DNA from: an uncultured bacterium
Lineage (GTDB): Bacteria; Hydrogenedentota; Hydrogenedentia; Hydrogenedentales; Hydrogenedentaceae
Assembly (NCBI GenBank): GCA_937124615.1
Contig: CAKZKR010000011.1
Coordinates: 1-36,512, forward strand
Direction of reading: 5' to 3'
DNA: 36,512 nt
Every line of letters begins with the position of its first letter. Position 1 is the first letter of the stretch. The translations under genes and the position numbers were made by a program. This document shows, one piece after another, positions 27,024-36,510 of the stretch. The notes under the pieces are model-generated. The model saw nothing but the letters and a program-made list of their open reading frames with translations. It ran no database searches and was not told the DNA's origin.

Positions 27024-29688
27024 TAGCCGATATTCTATCCATGTATTTCGACTCCTACTCTATTTTAGTTTCTTTCTTTCTGGTGGTAGTGCTCTGATGT
27101 ATCAAATTGTCTGGACCAGGCAGTGTATGCTTCTATTGGGAGCATCGGCATATGCCGTCAGCACAGTATTGAGTATTTTTTTCCTGGGACTGGGTTTAGG
27201 TAATTTTATAGGTGGGAGAATGGCAGAACGGGTATCCAATCCGATGCGCCGGTATGCATATATCGAGATTGTAATAGGATTATGGGCTTTTTTGATCATA
27301 GATATTATCAGTAGAAAAGGGGAAATGGTTCTTTTATTGATGAGATTTTCGCCTGAGAAATGGTGGTTTTTATTCTTAACGAGGATTCTAATAGCCTGTT
27401 TTTGGTTTCTTCTACCTTCCCTATGTATGGGAATAACATTTCCACTACTTATTCGATATGAAAAGACTGTTAAAAGACAGAATCATCATTTTATTTCTTT
27501 ATTATATTTGATAAATACATTAGGTGCTGTTTCAGGTGCTTTTTTGGCTGGTTTTATTTTTATCCCATCAGTAGGCTATTCTGCAACATTTTACATCGCA
27601 ATTGGAATAAACGGTTGGGTTGGGATAATTGCATGGCTTATTTCATATTTCCACGAGGCGGTGATAAGAGAGGAGAAGGAGTTAAAACAAGAGGAAATAA
27701 ATATAGAAAATGATGTGGAAAGAAATGCGAGAAAGAAAAATTTTATTTTTGGTGGACTATTCATATCGGGTTTTGTGTGTCTGGCTCTGGAAGTCCTGTG
27801 GACACGCCTTTTAATCATGATTTTCTTAGGAACAAATTACGCATATACCTCTGTGTTGATTTCCGTTCTTGCAGGCATAACAATTGGGGCTTTCTTTGTT
27901 TCCACCCTAATAAATAAAGTCCCTTTGAAAATGGGTTTGTTGGGATGGGGATATAGCCTTACAGGTTTTGGAGTTCTTTTAACCTTAATTTTTATTTCCT
28001 GGTTACCCGAATGGATGGATAAATTTCATTTTGAGGGCACGGAGAGGTTTTACTATGGAATTATTGGAAAATTTACACTTACATTTTTTACTTTATTAAT
28101 TCCGATGATTGGATTTGGCTTTACTTTCCCCTACGCGTTGACATTACTACGATATATCAAAAAAAAGTATGTTTTCTCATCCATTGGTATGGCTTATGGT
28201 TTGAACACCATTGGGAGTATTGCAGGTTCTTTATTCGGTGGGTTCATTTTTATCCCTGTATTAGGTTGTGAAAAGGGGATTGTTTTTATGGGGATTTTGT
28301 TAATTTTGTCAGGTTTTATATTTTTAATTATGGATAGCACTTATCGTTGGACAAGTCTGGGTTTTCTTCTTGTTTTTCTTCCTTTGTTTTTGGTCGATAA
28401 TGTAATGGAAAAGATTAATCGCCATTATATACCCGAAAAACATCATCTTTTATTTTTCGCAGAAGGAACAGAAGGGACCGTTGCGGTCAGTTCCCCGGAA
28501 AAGCCGACTTCGGAAGATGAACGCGTGCTGTGGATAAATCGGGTTCAAGCAACAACTGCAATAGAACGCGGGGTTCGGATGAACCGTTTTCAGGGGATTA
28601 TCCCCTGGATGTTTGATCGAAATCCTCAACAAGTCTTATTCATGTGTTTTGGCTCAGGGATAACTTGTGGGACATTAGGTATTGGAAATTTTAAGCATAT
28701 AGACGCCGTTGAGATATCCCCGGAGGTTTTAAAAGCCGGACACTACTTTAAAGATTTAAATTATAATGTGCTGGAGATGGATAATGTACATATACATGTA
28801 GATGATGCAAGAAATTTTTTAATCCGCTCCTCAAAAAAATATGATTTTATAACTACTGAACCCATGCCGTTAGCAATGGCCGGAGTATCGATGTTTTATA
28901 CTCGAGAATTTTATCGTTTTTGTCTGCAACAATTGAGCGAAGGAGGAATGATTTCTCAGTGGATACCTTTTCATAGTTCTAGTGAAGAGATTGTTCAATC
29001 GGCCGTATATACCTTTCTTGAGACTTTTCCTTTTGCGGTAGGGTTATTCGTAAATGCAGACCTATTTTTAGTAGGTTCTAAAAAACCGCTTTTGCTCAAT
29101 CCCGATGGGCTTTCACAAGTATTGAATCAAAACCCTGTCTTAAGAGAGTCCATGATTCAGGCGGGTTTTCCCGATGTAGAAGAAATTATGGCCTGTTTCG
29201 TTATGGATAGAAAAGATTTAGAACATTTTTCATGTCAGGGGAGAGTCATAACCGATTCCTTTCCCTGGGTGGAGTTTATATCACCGCAATATGTTTACAA
29301 TCGGAAGAGTGTCCCGCAAAACCTTAAACGACTTAAACAATGTGTATCAAAAATAGAGAATACTTTATCCCCTGTGAATGTGGAGGGTATGAAAACTTCT
29401 ATTATAAAAAGGCATAATTCTCGAACAAAAGATTTCGATGGATTAATGCTTTATTATGAAGGGTTCCTTGTAGGTGATGAAGTAAGGAGATGCTTTATAG
29501 ATTCGTTGAATATTGATAGGAACAACAAACAGGCTCAGTACTATTTGAGAACTATATCAAAAACGCAGATAAGTCAATATATTCGTTGGGAAGAAAGAGA
29601 GAAAGCAGAAAATATTTTGCGGGAAGTATCCTCTTATCTTGACAACGACCCCCAATGGCAAACATGGAAGGAACAATTAAATCAGTAG
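27016..29688 (+). CDS. Multi-TM protein fused to a spermidine-synthase-like SAM domain
   Basis: An 890-aa inner-membrane protein of the 'fused MFS/spermidine synthase' type. Residues 1 to about 470 carry many membrane helices with repeated small-residue motifs (LGLGLGNFIGG, NTLGAVSGAFLAG, GLNTIGSIAGSLFGG), which looks like an internal duplication. The C-terminal part is a Rossmann methyltransferase-like fold: FGSG (545-548), DAVEISPEVLKAG, DDARNFL, YDFITTEP (Glu615) and GGMISQWIP. The acidic DxxD-type motif of real aminopropyltransferases is absent; TEPMPLAMAGVSMF occupies that site, as in the fused family. A final helical tail of about 110 aa resembles a TPR-like segment. ATG 27016 has GAGGG 6 nt upstream; a TTG at 27010 is less likely. 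No reaction is established. Confidence 0.88.
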   Translation: MNNSRYSIHVFRLLLYFSFFLSGGSALMYQIVWTRQCMLLLGASAYAVSTVLSIFFLGLGLGNFIGGRMAERVSNPMRRYAYIEIVIGLWAFLIIDIISRKGEMVLLLMRFSPEKWWFLFLTRILIACFWFLLPSLCMGITFPLLIRYEKTVKRQNHHFISLLYLINTLGAVSGAFLAGFIFIPSVGYSATFYIAIGINGWVGIIAWLISYFHEAVIREEKELKQEEINIENDVERNARKKNFIFGGLFISGFVCLALEVLWTRLLIMIFLGTNYAYTSVLISVLAGITIGAFFVSTLINKVPLKMGLLGWGYSLTGFGVLLTLIFISWLPEWMDKFHFEGTERFYYGIIGKFTLTFFTLLIPMIGFGFTFPYALTLLRYIKKKYVFSSIGMAYGLNTIGSIAGSLFGGFIFIPVLGCEKGIVFMGILLILSGFIFLIMDSTYRWTSLGFLLVFLPLFLVDNVMEKINRHYIPEKHHLLFFAEGTEGTVAVSSPEKPTSEDERVLWINRVQATTAIERGVRMNRFQGIIPWMFDRNPQQVLFMCFGSGITCGTLGIGNFKHIDAVEISPEVLKAGHYFKDLNYNVLEMDNVHIHVDDARNFLIRSSKKYDFITTEPMPLAMAGVSMFYTREFYRFCLQQLSEGGMISQWIPFHSSSEEIVQSAVYTFLETFPFAVGLFVNADLFLVGSKKPLLLNPDGLSQVLNQNPVLRESMIQAGFPDVEEIMACFVMDRKDLEHFSCQGRVITDSFPWVEFISPQYVYNRKSVPQNLKRLKQCVSKIENTLSPVNVEGMKTSIIKRHNSRTKDFDGLMLYYEGFLVGDEVRRCFIDSLNIDRNNKQAQYYLRTISKTQISQYIRWEEREKAENILREVSSYLDNDPQWQTWKEQLNQ

Positions 29689-29705
29689 TCTTTGATAATA
29701 ATGGG

Positions 29706-29728
29706 TATGAAAGGATAACTCCTTCATA
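29706..29728. terminator. Possible terminator stem between convergent genes
   Basis: TATGAAAGGA and TCCTTCATA pair over 9 bp with one bulged A and loop TAAC. It lies 17 nt after the fused-protein stop and before the stop of the big secreted-protein gene. No strong T run follows, so it is uncertain. Confidence 0.35.
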
Positions 29729-29827
29729 GAATAGTCGTTTTATCTGCCATAATTGATGTGTAGAATTATCAAAAATTTAATCTTATCTGTTAAGGGTGCA
29801 TACTATGTTATTTTGCTAATTGAAATT

Positions 29828-32800
29828 TTAATTTTGTTCTGGCTTTTGCAAGCGTCTGAGTCGGATCCGTGAAATAAAACTTAGAATGGATAATGTAAAT
29901 ATAAGAATAATTTTCCCGGTAGGATTTGAAACAGGGAGTCCTTTGCTATATTGTATCTGTACAGGAGTACTCATAATAGTTTCTTTTTCATCGGTAACTT
30001 CTACCCAGTATAACCCTTCGTCTTCGGGCGACATTTCAATAATGGTGTATTCTGGAGAGTCGAATCCAATGTTCTCACCATCTTTTTTCCATTGATAAGA
30101 AATGGGAGGAATTCCTCCAAATACATTTACCTGTAAGACATGTGTATCACCATCAATTACAGTAGCGTTTTCGGGTTGTGATAAGAATTGCATGTGAGGA
30201 TAGATCCCAAGATTCGCATAGTTTGTAAACAGTACTTCTTCTCGGGTGTCGCTAATCTGGCACCTATAAGAACCTGTATAGGAGGTGTTTATATTTTCGA
30301 TTCTCCATTCATTAGAGTTCGGTCCTACGGGAGTTCCCCCGTTTTTGAACCATTGAAAGTTTAATCCGCCAACTCCACCACTTGCATTAAATGATAGTGT
30401 AACGGTGTCCCCGATGTAATAATTCCCTCCTATCACATAAGACAAAACCTTTATCCGGTCTGTTATGGTTTTACTTTTAGGTTCTACAAGGTTATTTCCT
30501 GCGAGGTCTGTTCCTGTAACCACTTCAATCGTGATGTTCTCTCCATCAACAAGATTCCCAGAGTTCCATTTTAATAAGTAATGGCCCTCCTCAATTTTTT
30601 GAACAGTATCTGGTGCGGTGGTTAGTGTCCCTTTTCCGGGTCCAGAAAGACTGTATCTTGTGGGTATAGTCATTAGAGCGACCATGGGTTCAGAGAAGAA
30701 AATGCGGATGTTTCGAGAGTCTACAATTCGAGCATCTATTACATACGGATGAACACCAATACTGGCAGAAGTGACAGTATTAAAATTAGGGTCAATGAGA
30801 TTTCCATAACTATCCCGTACATTTTGGACTTCTATCTGAACAAGAGAACCATTTTTCATTTCGCCCGTGTCCCATTCAAGGATATAGGTCATTGGGGCTG
30901 AGTCTTGAACAACACGAGATGGATGAGTTGAGAGAGTTCCTTTCCCGGAGGCTCCCGGTGGATTGCTGAGAGTATAATTGCCAATGGTATATACTGAGGG
31001 CCCCATCTCTTTACTATAACGGATTCGTAAGGTGTGTTCATTGATAGGGAATAGAGATAACGCTCTTGGGAGTGTAATCTCAAAAGTGTCTTTGGCTGTA
31101 TTGTATAGTGGATTGATAGGATTACCAGCGAGGTCCTGAACACTGCCCACCTGAACAGTAACCTCTTGTCCTTCTGAAATTCCTACTCCTGTTGTCCATG
31201 ATATTGCATAGGTGGGGGGAAAACCGACTACTTTTTCAACAAGGGAGGGAAGATTTCCTGGCGGGCTACCAATCCACCATTGATAATTAGCAGGATTGAG
31301 GGCACTTTCGTTCCCCGTTTCTTTCATATTTTCTGAAAAGATTACATGGATTAAACGGGGTCCTTTGATTTCTATGGAGACCAATTGAGGGGGGAAACCT
31401 CCTACACCACTTCCCGGGTGTGTTGCACTGTTAGGACTACCAATAGGGTTTTCTTGTGCGTCAAAAACATTATTAACGGTAATCGTTACATCTCCGCCAT
31501 TCTTCATCTCTCCGCTATTCCAGTTCAATCGAACATGTGTGTTGTCAATGATGGTAACCTGGGAGGGGTTATCAGACAGTGTTCCTTTGCCATCACCCGA
31601 GATTGTGTAATTTGCAGGGTTATCCAGACCTATTAAACTCATTGGCTCTGAAAATTCCACTTCTGCTTCAAGGGGTTGAGTAACAATTACAGATACTACA
31701 TAAGCCGGAGTAGCATCTATAACATGCACTTGAAATGTTTCATCATAATGAAGCCCCATCATATCGGTTACCCAGACCTGAACTGTTAGATAAGGATTGG
31801 TACTACCATTTAGTTGTGAGGGGGCATCTACAACTAATTGATTTCCCTCTAAACGAAAAGCCCCATTTCCATTTTGCACTAAGGACAGAGTATGGGGTTC
31901 TTCCGGGTCCGGGTCAATAACAGTAAATTCTCCCACTATGGTTCCTTCGTCTACATTATCCATTACTTCTAAATTTTCAGGATTCGGGATTATATCCGTT
32001 GGACGGAAAAAGGCTTCGTCTGCACCAATGTCTGGTGAAGCATAGAAAGGCGGTAAAGGTCTACTTTGTCCCTCAAAATCCAGAGGCGTTGGATCTATTG
32101 TTCCAGACCTACCTAATGCGCCACTTCCTGTTTGTAATTTTCCTGAATCGTCCAATTTGGGATCGGCGTATATCATAGTTTGTTCATCCGGCTCTGATAA
32201 AAAACCACCTTTGCCATTCTGTGCATTTCTATTCCATGCTAAATTTTTCCATTCAAAACCTGTTTCCCACATCGGGACGATATTAGAAGCATTTGGAGCA
32301 TCAAAGATTGTACCCGCGGAATAAAAAATATCTCCCATGCGTCCATGTATAAGCCAATTTGTTACAGGATTCCCTTCGGGGCTGGTCAGAGTTGTGTGTT
32401 GTAACCGTACAATTGCGTTTACTGTGGGATATTGGGTGTCACTAAATCCGCGAGTGTCGATGTAAGAAGGAACACCGCCCCCATAGAATATTGTATTTAC
32501 GATAGTTAATTCGGGACCATAATTGCCACTAATCGCTCCAGAACGAAATGTCCCCGCTCCAAATCCCCACCAACAGGAATTCATCTCTACCCTTACAGGT
32601 CCGGTTAAATCCCCTCCTAATGATGTGATTGCATATCCAACATAGGGACGAATAATCCCTTTCGCCCGGTAAAATTTTATAGAACCGCGTAATATTCGGG
32701 CATAGGTACCTGTATTATTTGTCATACCGTCCATATTAACCCAATAAACAGGTGAAGGAATTATATCATCAGAAGTGTCAAACCAATTACTTCCTGGATC

Positions 32801-33844
32801 TAATCCCAATATTTCTACCCGTGCCCCACTTTGATGAAAATTAAAAGCTCGTTCACCACAAGAACCTGTGAATAATGGTTTATAAAGGAGGTAGGTATTT
32901 CCCGTTGTATGGGTATCTTCACCTAACTTTTCGAACAAATTTGCACTACCGCTACGAAAAGAACAATTATAAAAAACTACCTGAGAACCGCCATCAGAGG
33001 CAGTAGGACTATCCGCACGAACCGCAATAGCACTTTCCGAATAGGAACTTTCACCCTTGGGAGCAAAAACACATTGTTCTAATGTCATCTGGACTACATT
33101 TTTTAACGCTAACCTTGTTCCTCTTCCTTTCGCATAACTGAAATCTATGTATCGTAACTGTGCATCCATAATTCCTGTCCCAGACATAGGACCTAATACC
33201 AGGACCGGTGAACTTTGCTCCACCTCATCACCACCTAAAAATCGTACCATATAGAATTCGTGAGGGCTTACAGGAATATTTTGCAGGACTACATAATTCC
33301 CATCAGGAGCCCCGGGTACCTCAGACGGAGACCATGTTCGTTCCTTCTTTATAAAATTTACTTTTTCGATGACAAAAACTCCATTTCCATTTATTGATGT
33401 TGTAATAAGAGGAGAAGCGTATGCTGAATATAGAGCAATACGGTTATAAACGCCTTCGTCATAACCTTCTATTTTCAATATTTTTCCTGTTGTTGAGTTA
33501 TTAGTGAATACAGGATGGTCCCCATCAGGACGAATTTCAGGGCGAATATTGGTTTCCGCAATAACTTCAATATCTCCACTATTACCAAGTATTAATTCTG
33601 GCACTTCGAAATACACCCCTTCGCTTTGTGTGGGTCCTTGCCATTCAATTCTTATTGTATGATTACCGGGATTTGTCTGTGTGGCGTGTGTCCATGCATC
33701 GCTAATTTGCTCAAATCCCCATTCATTTGGATTCCCTGTAGCACCGTTTGGAGCACCTTCATATATTCGATATAGGTCTGCATGTAAGAAGATTGTAAAA
33801 GAGAAAAAAATGAGTAGCCAAACCTTCCCCATAAATTTTTTCAT
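29828..33844 (-). CDS. Large secreted multidomain protein (beta-helix, cadherin-like, Big_5-like, Ig-like)
   Basis: A 1338-aa exported protein. Signal peptide about 1-22 (MKKFMGK, hydrophobic run, LHA). Residues about 25-612 look like a right-handed beta-helix, closing with a DIGADE motif (about 605) typical of 'choice-of-anchor Q' proteins. A cadherin-like domain (about 622-712) has GEFTVIDPD and YDETFQVHVID. Four consecutive Big_5/SbsA-like repeats follow (about 713-805, 818-920, 926-1025, 1033-1125), each with a FSEPM-type start, an NY-S/L-G element and an 'SGEMKNG...GN' end. Two Ig-like domains come next (about 1138-1215 and 1218-1300), then LPVSNPTG, a membrane segment and IRLRRL. Function is unknown; adhesin, surface matrix or glycan-binding roles fit. 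GGAG precedes the ATG. Confidence 0.85.
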   Translation of the reverse strand: MKKFMGKVWLLIFFSFTIFLHADLYRIYEGAPNGATGNPNEWGFEQISDAWTHATQTNPGNHTIRIEWQGPTQSEGVYFEVPELILGNSGDIEVIAETNIRPEIRPDGDHPVFTNNSTTGKILKIEGYDEGVYNRIALYSAYASPLITTSINGNGVFVIEKVNFIKKERTWSPSEVPGAPDGNYVVLQNIPVSPHEFYMVRFLGGDEVEQSSPVLVLGPMSGTGIMDAQLRYIDFSYAKGRGTRLALKNVVQMTLEQCVFAPKGESSYSESAIAVRADSPTASDGGSQVVFYNCSFRSGSANLFEKLGEDTHTTGNTYLLYKPLFTGSCGERAFNFHQSGARVEILGLDPGSNWFDTSDDIIPSPVYWVNMDGMTNNTGTYARILRGSIKFYRAKGIIRPYVGYAITSLGGDLTGPVRVEMNSCWWGFGAGTFRSGAISGNYGPELTIVNTIFYGGGVPSYIDTRGFSDTQYPTVNAIVRLQHTTLTSPEGNPVTNWLIHGRMGDIFYSAGTIFDAPNASNIVPMWETGFEWKNLAWNRNAQNGKGGFLSEPDEQTMIYADPKLDDSGKLQTGSGALGRSGTIDPTPLDFEGQSRPLPPFYASPDIGADEAFFRPTDIIPNPENLEVMDNVDEGTIVGEFTVIDPDPEEPHTLSLVQNGNGAFRLEGNQLVVDAPSQLNGSTNPYLTVQVWVTDMMGLHYDETFQVHVIDATPAYVVSVIVTQPLEAEVEFSEPMSLIGLDNPANYTISGDGKGTLSDNPSQVTIIDNTHVRLNWNSGEMKNGGDVTITVNNVFDAQENPIGSPNSATHPGSGVGGFPPQLVSIEIKGPRLIHVIFSENMKETGNESALNPANYQWWIGSPPGNLPSLVEKVVGFPPTYAISWTTGVGISEGQEVTVQVGSVQDLAGNPINPLYNTAKDTFEITLPRALSLFPINEHTLRIRYSKEMGPSVYTIGNYTLSNPPGASGKGTLSTHPSRVVQDSAPMTYILEWDTGEMKNGSLVQIEVQNVRDSYGNLIDPNFNTVTSASIGVHPYVIDARIVDSRNIRIFFSEPMVALMTIPTRYSLSGPGKGTLTTAPDTVQKIEEGHYLLKWNSGNLVDGENITIEVVTGTDLAGNNLVEPKSKTITDRIKVLSYVIGGNYYIGDTVTLSFNASGGVGGLNFQWFKNGGTPVGPNSNEWRIENINTSYTGSYRCQISDTREEVLFTNYANLGIYPHMQFLSQPENATVIDGDTHVLQVNVFGGIPPISYQWKKDGENIGFDSPEYTIIEMSPEDEGLYWVEVTDEKETIMSTPVQIQYSKGLPVSNPTGKIILIFTLSILSFISRIRLRRLQKPEQN

Positions 33845-33903
33845 AATTAATCTCCAAATTATGAATACAAATTATAATTTAGTTATTAAAATCATTATAA
33901 TAT

Positions 33904-33912
33904 ATTATAGCA
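33904..33912 (-). promoter_or_regulatory. Extended -10 promoter of the large secreted-protein gene
   Basis: On the minus strand TGC-TATAAT (33912-33904), a perfect extended -10. The start near 33897 would give a leader of about 53 nt ending in GGAGATTAATT before the ATG. No good -35 is seen 17 nt upstream. Confidence 0.55.
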
Positions 33913-33985
33913 AAATACCCATAAAAATAATACCATAATTTATAGTTTCTTTGCGTAATAATCGGAAAACTAAAAAGGGTAAAAC

Positions 33986-35284
33986 ATGATAATTAAAGTC
34001 CCCTCTCTCGGAGAATGTAAGGTTATTTCTCCTTTAAAAATTCACCAGCAACAGGCTGTAAAAAGCCTACTATTTGTAGGTGATAATGTTTTTATTCCGG
34101 GTTCCATAGAAGCCAATGAACAGGGAGACTACTTAGAAAGTCAGCAAATATTTTTCGAAAAAGCAGGTCCACGAGAGTATATTTATTTTCATCCTGAGAA
34201 CATTGTTGCTGGAATTGTTACCTGTGGCGGTATTTGTCCGGGTTTGAATAATGTTATTCGTTCATTAGTGGTAGAACTCTGGTTTCATTATGGGGTGCGA
34301 AGAATATTAGGCTTCCGATATGGTTATGAAGGATTAAATCCGGAAAAGAATTTGCCTCCTATCGAACTGGACCCGGAGGTTGTAGATGAAATACATGATG
34401 AAGGAGGAACAATATTAGGCACATCCCGGGGTCCGCAAGACCCTGAGAAAATGATGGCTTGTCTTCGTTCTACGGGGGTTAATCTTTTATTTTGTATTGG
34501 CGGAGATGGGACTCACCGTGGAGCCTATCAGTTATTTCGTTCCTTACAAGAAAAGTCCTATCCCATTTCCATTATAGGTATTCCTAAAACGATTGATAAC
34601 GATATTTTATATACCTCTCGCACATTCGGTTTTTATACCGCCATAGAAGAGGCGAGAAAGGTTCTTTTATGTGCTCATACAGAAGCGAAATCGGTGCGAT
34701 ATGGAATTGGTTTAGTTAAATTGATGGGCAGGGATTCAGGCTTTGTTACGGCGGAATCTGTTCTGGCCAGTCAATTGGTAAACTATGCGATTATTCCGGA
34801 AGTGCCTGTACATCTTTCAGGTAAAGACGGTTTTCTCTCTTGGCTGGAACAAAGAATTCTTACCAGAGAACATGCTCTTATTGCAATAGCCGAGGGTGCC
34901 GGTGCTGAATGGATACAGGTAAATGAAGAACAAAAAGATGCTTCAGGAAATATTATTCATCCGGACATAGGAAAATATTTAAAAGATACGATTGTTGAAT
35001 ATTTCCGAAAAAAGCAGATACCCGTTCAGATGAAATATTTCGACCCGAGTTACATTATTCGAAGCGTTCCTGCAAATGCAGAAGATACCGCTTTCTGTGA
35101 TGCTTTAGCGAGAAATGCAGTTCACGCCGGAATGACAGGGCGAACAGGGATAACAATTGGTTACATCCATAACCAGTTTGTTCATATCCCCATTGAGATG
35201 GTTATAACAGGACGAAAAAAAGTTGACCCGAATGGCCATCTGTGGTTATCCGTTCTTGCCAGCACAGGACAAAATAGTACTTAA
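33986..35284 (+). CDS. 6-phosphofructokinase, PfkA superfamily (PPi-PFK-like group)
   Basis: Glycolytic enzyme of 432 aa that phosphorylates fructose 6-phosphate. It belongs to the longer group shared by plants, trypanosomes and many bacteria, with about 75 extra N-terminal residues before the TCGGICPGLNN loop. The nucleotide/PPi-deciding positions are mixed: GGDGT (172-176) has Gly where PPi enzymes have Asp, while PKTIDND (200-206) has Lys where classic ATP enzymes have Gly. This Gly/Lys combination is known from ATP-dependent members such as trypanosomal PFK, so ATP is the better guess. Catalytic Asp204 is present. The ribosome site is weak (AAAGGG). It is divergent from the large secreted-protein gene and convergent with the next. 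Confidence 0.92.
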   Translation: MIIKVPSLGECKVISPLKIHQQQAVKSLLFVGDNVFIPGSIEANEQGDYLESQQIFFEKAGPREYIYFHPENIVAGIVTCGGICPGLNNVIRSLVVELWFHYGVRRILGFRYGYEGLNPEKNLPPIELDPEVVDEIHDEGGTILGTSRGPQDPEKMMACLRSTGVNLLFCIGGDGTHRGAYQLFRSLQEKSYPISIIGIPKTIDNDILYTSRTFGFYTAIEEARKVLLCAHTEAKSVRYGIGLVKLMGRDSGFVTAESVLASQLVNYAIIPEVPVHLSGKDGFLSWLEQRILTREHALIAIAEGAGAEWIQVNEEQKDASGNIIHPDIGKYLKDTIVEYFRKKQIPVQMKYFDPSYIIRSVPANAEDTAFCDALARNAVHAGMTGRTGITIGYIHNQFVHIPIEMVITGRKKVDPNGHLWLSVLASTGQNST

Positions 35285-35324
35285 AAATTTTATTACCATT
35301 GTAGACAAAATTACAAAAGGTTGT

Positions 35325-36479
35325 TTAAACAGGGCCTTTCCCGAGAATTTTCTCTTTGTTATTTCTAAGCAGGGCGAAGAAATTATTGAATGATTTATAG
35401 AAGGAAAGGAGGGAGAGGATAAGTGCAACAAAAGCAGTAGCCCATAGAACTATGTTAACTTTTGGATACATTGTTATTAATTGTTTGACAATTTGTTGGG
35501 GTCTTTCTAATCTTAGATTTTTTATAATTCTTGCTGCAACCCGAGTTCCAATAACATATTTGTGTCCTGCTTCACCTTTTTTAAGCCATTGGATTCCGGC
35601 AGGACCTTTTTTTGCAGCCACCTCCATTGTTCTGATTGCATCATCTGTGTTTCCCATTTGCTTCATGATTCCTATTCCGTCTGGGCCACCGTTTTTAACA
35701 AGGAGATAGGCCACATCTGCATTTTTTTCTGCAACTGTTGTTACAGAAAGAAGGTCTGCAGGTTCATCTACATGCTTCATAATGGTGGCCGTTCGTGCTA
35801 GGCCCATTTTATCAACTAAAGTGTTTATATTTTTGAAGACTACTTTTAATGCAGTATCGAGTTTGCCGGTTTTTCCAGAGTTTTTTGCAGCGGTGATAAC
35901 AAAATCTGCAAATTTTTTTGATAAAGCACCCACTTTTCTAAATGCTTTTAAGACAGCAGGAGCCCAATCAGCAATATCTACAAATTCTGTTAGAAGTCCA
36001 ATACCTGCTAATGCGATAATGAATGGGTCTGTTTCTTGTTCTGTAATTTTGTAGTAGCCTTGTTTAATAAGGTCTCGAAAGTCGCCCCATACAATCAAAT
36101 CAGAAGTAATACCACCTCCTATCTCCTCAATTGAGGAACCACTTCCAAAAATAAACCCTTTCATAAATCGTTTTGCCATTCCCCAATGGGAATTAATCTC
36201 ATATTCAAGTTCTTTTTCAAGTTCTTTTGCTTCTTCTTGTCCGGGCATATCAGAGTGTTTTAATACAAATCGTGCTAATTCTAAGGCCTCTTGAAGTTTC
36301 CCTTCTTCTTTTAATTTCTTTATATCCGGTATATAATTATAATTGGGTGGGGTGGTGGAAATATTTTTTATAGGTGCTATTGAAGAGTCTGTTAATAAGA
36401 GGAACAAAAAGATTGTAATGAGCAGGCATACTAATCCAATTAAAAAATATTTAAACCCGTTAAATATTTTTTTGAACAT
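35325..36479 (-). CDS. Uncharacterised membrane protein with helical repeats
   Basis: A 384-aa protein I do not recognise. It has an N-terminal membrane segment about 11-30 after a basic start, a helical, TPR-like stretch about 50-95 (KKLKEEGKLQEALELARFVL), and a glycine-rich segment, GFIFGSGSSIEEIGGG (108-123), followed by SDLIVWGDFRDLIKQG. A hydrophobic region about 151-180 comes next, then short helical repeats about 205-305, and a second membrane segment about 341-362 with a basic cytoplasmic tail. The 'WGDxRDL...DPFIIALAGIGL' stretch loosely recalls helical pre-toxin domains of polymorphic toxins, but no toxin domain follows. The ribosome site is weak (GAGAG). A TATAAT lies at 36505-36510, at the window edge. 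It converges with the phosphofructokinase gene (40 nt apart). Confidence 0.75.
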   Translation of the reverse strand: MFKKIFNGFKYFLIGLVCLLITIFLFLLLTDSSIAPIKNISTTPPNYNYIPDIKKLKEEGKLQEALELARFVLKHSDMPGQEEAKELEKELEYEINSHWGMAKRFMKGFIFGSGSSIEEIGGGITSDLIVWGDFRDLIKQGYYKITEQETDPFIIALAGIGLLTEFVDIADWAPAVLKAFRKVGALSKKFADFVITAAKNSGKTGKLDTALKVVFKNINTLVDKMGLARTATIMKHVDEPADLLSVTTVAEKNADVAYLLVKNGGPDGIGIMKQMGNTDDAIRTMEVAAKKGPAGIQWLKKGEAGHKYVIGTRVAARIIKNLRLERPQQIVKQLITMYPKVNIVLWATAFVALILSLLSFYKSFNNFFALLRNNKEKILGKGPV

Positions 36480-36504
36480 ATATACAAACTCTCTTTTTTG
36501 TTTT

Positions 36505-36510
36505 ATTATA
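36505..36510 (-). promoter_or_regulatory. Candidate -10 of the edge membrane-protein gene
   Basis: On the minus strand a perfect TATAAT lies 25 nt upstream of the ATG at 36479. Any -35 would be outside the window, so support is limited. Confidence 0.35.
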
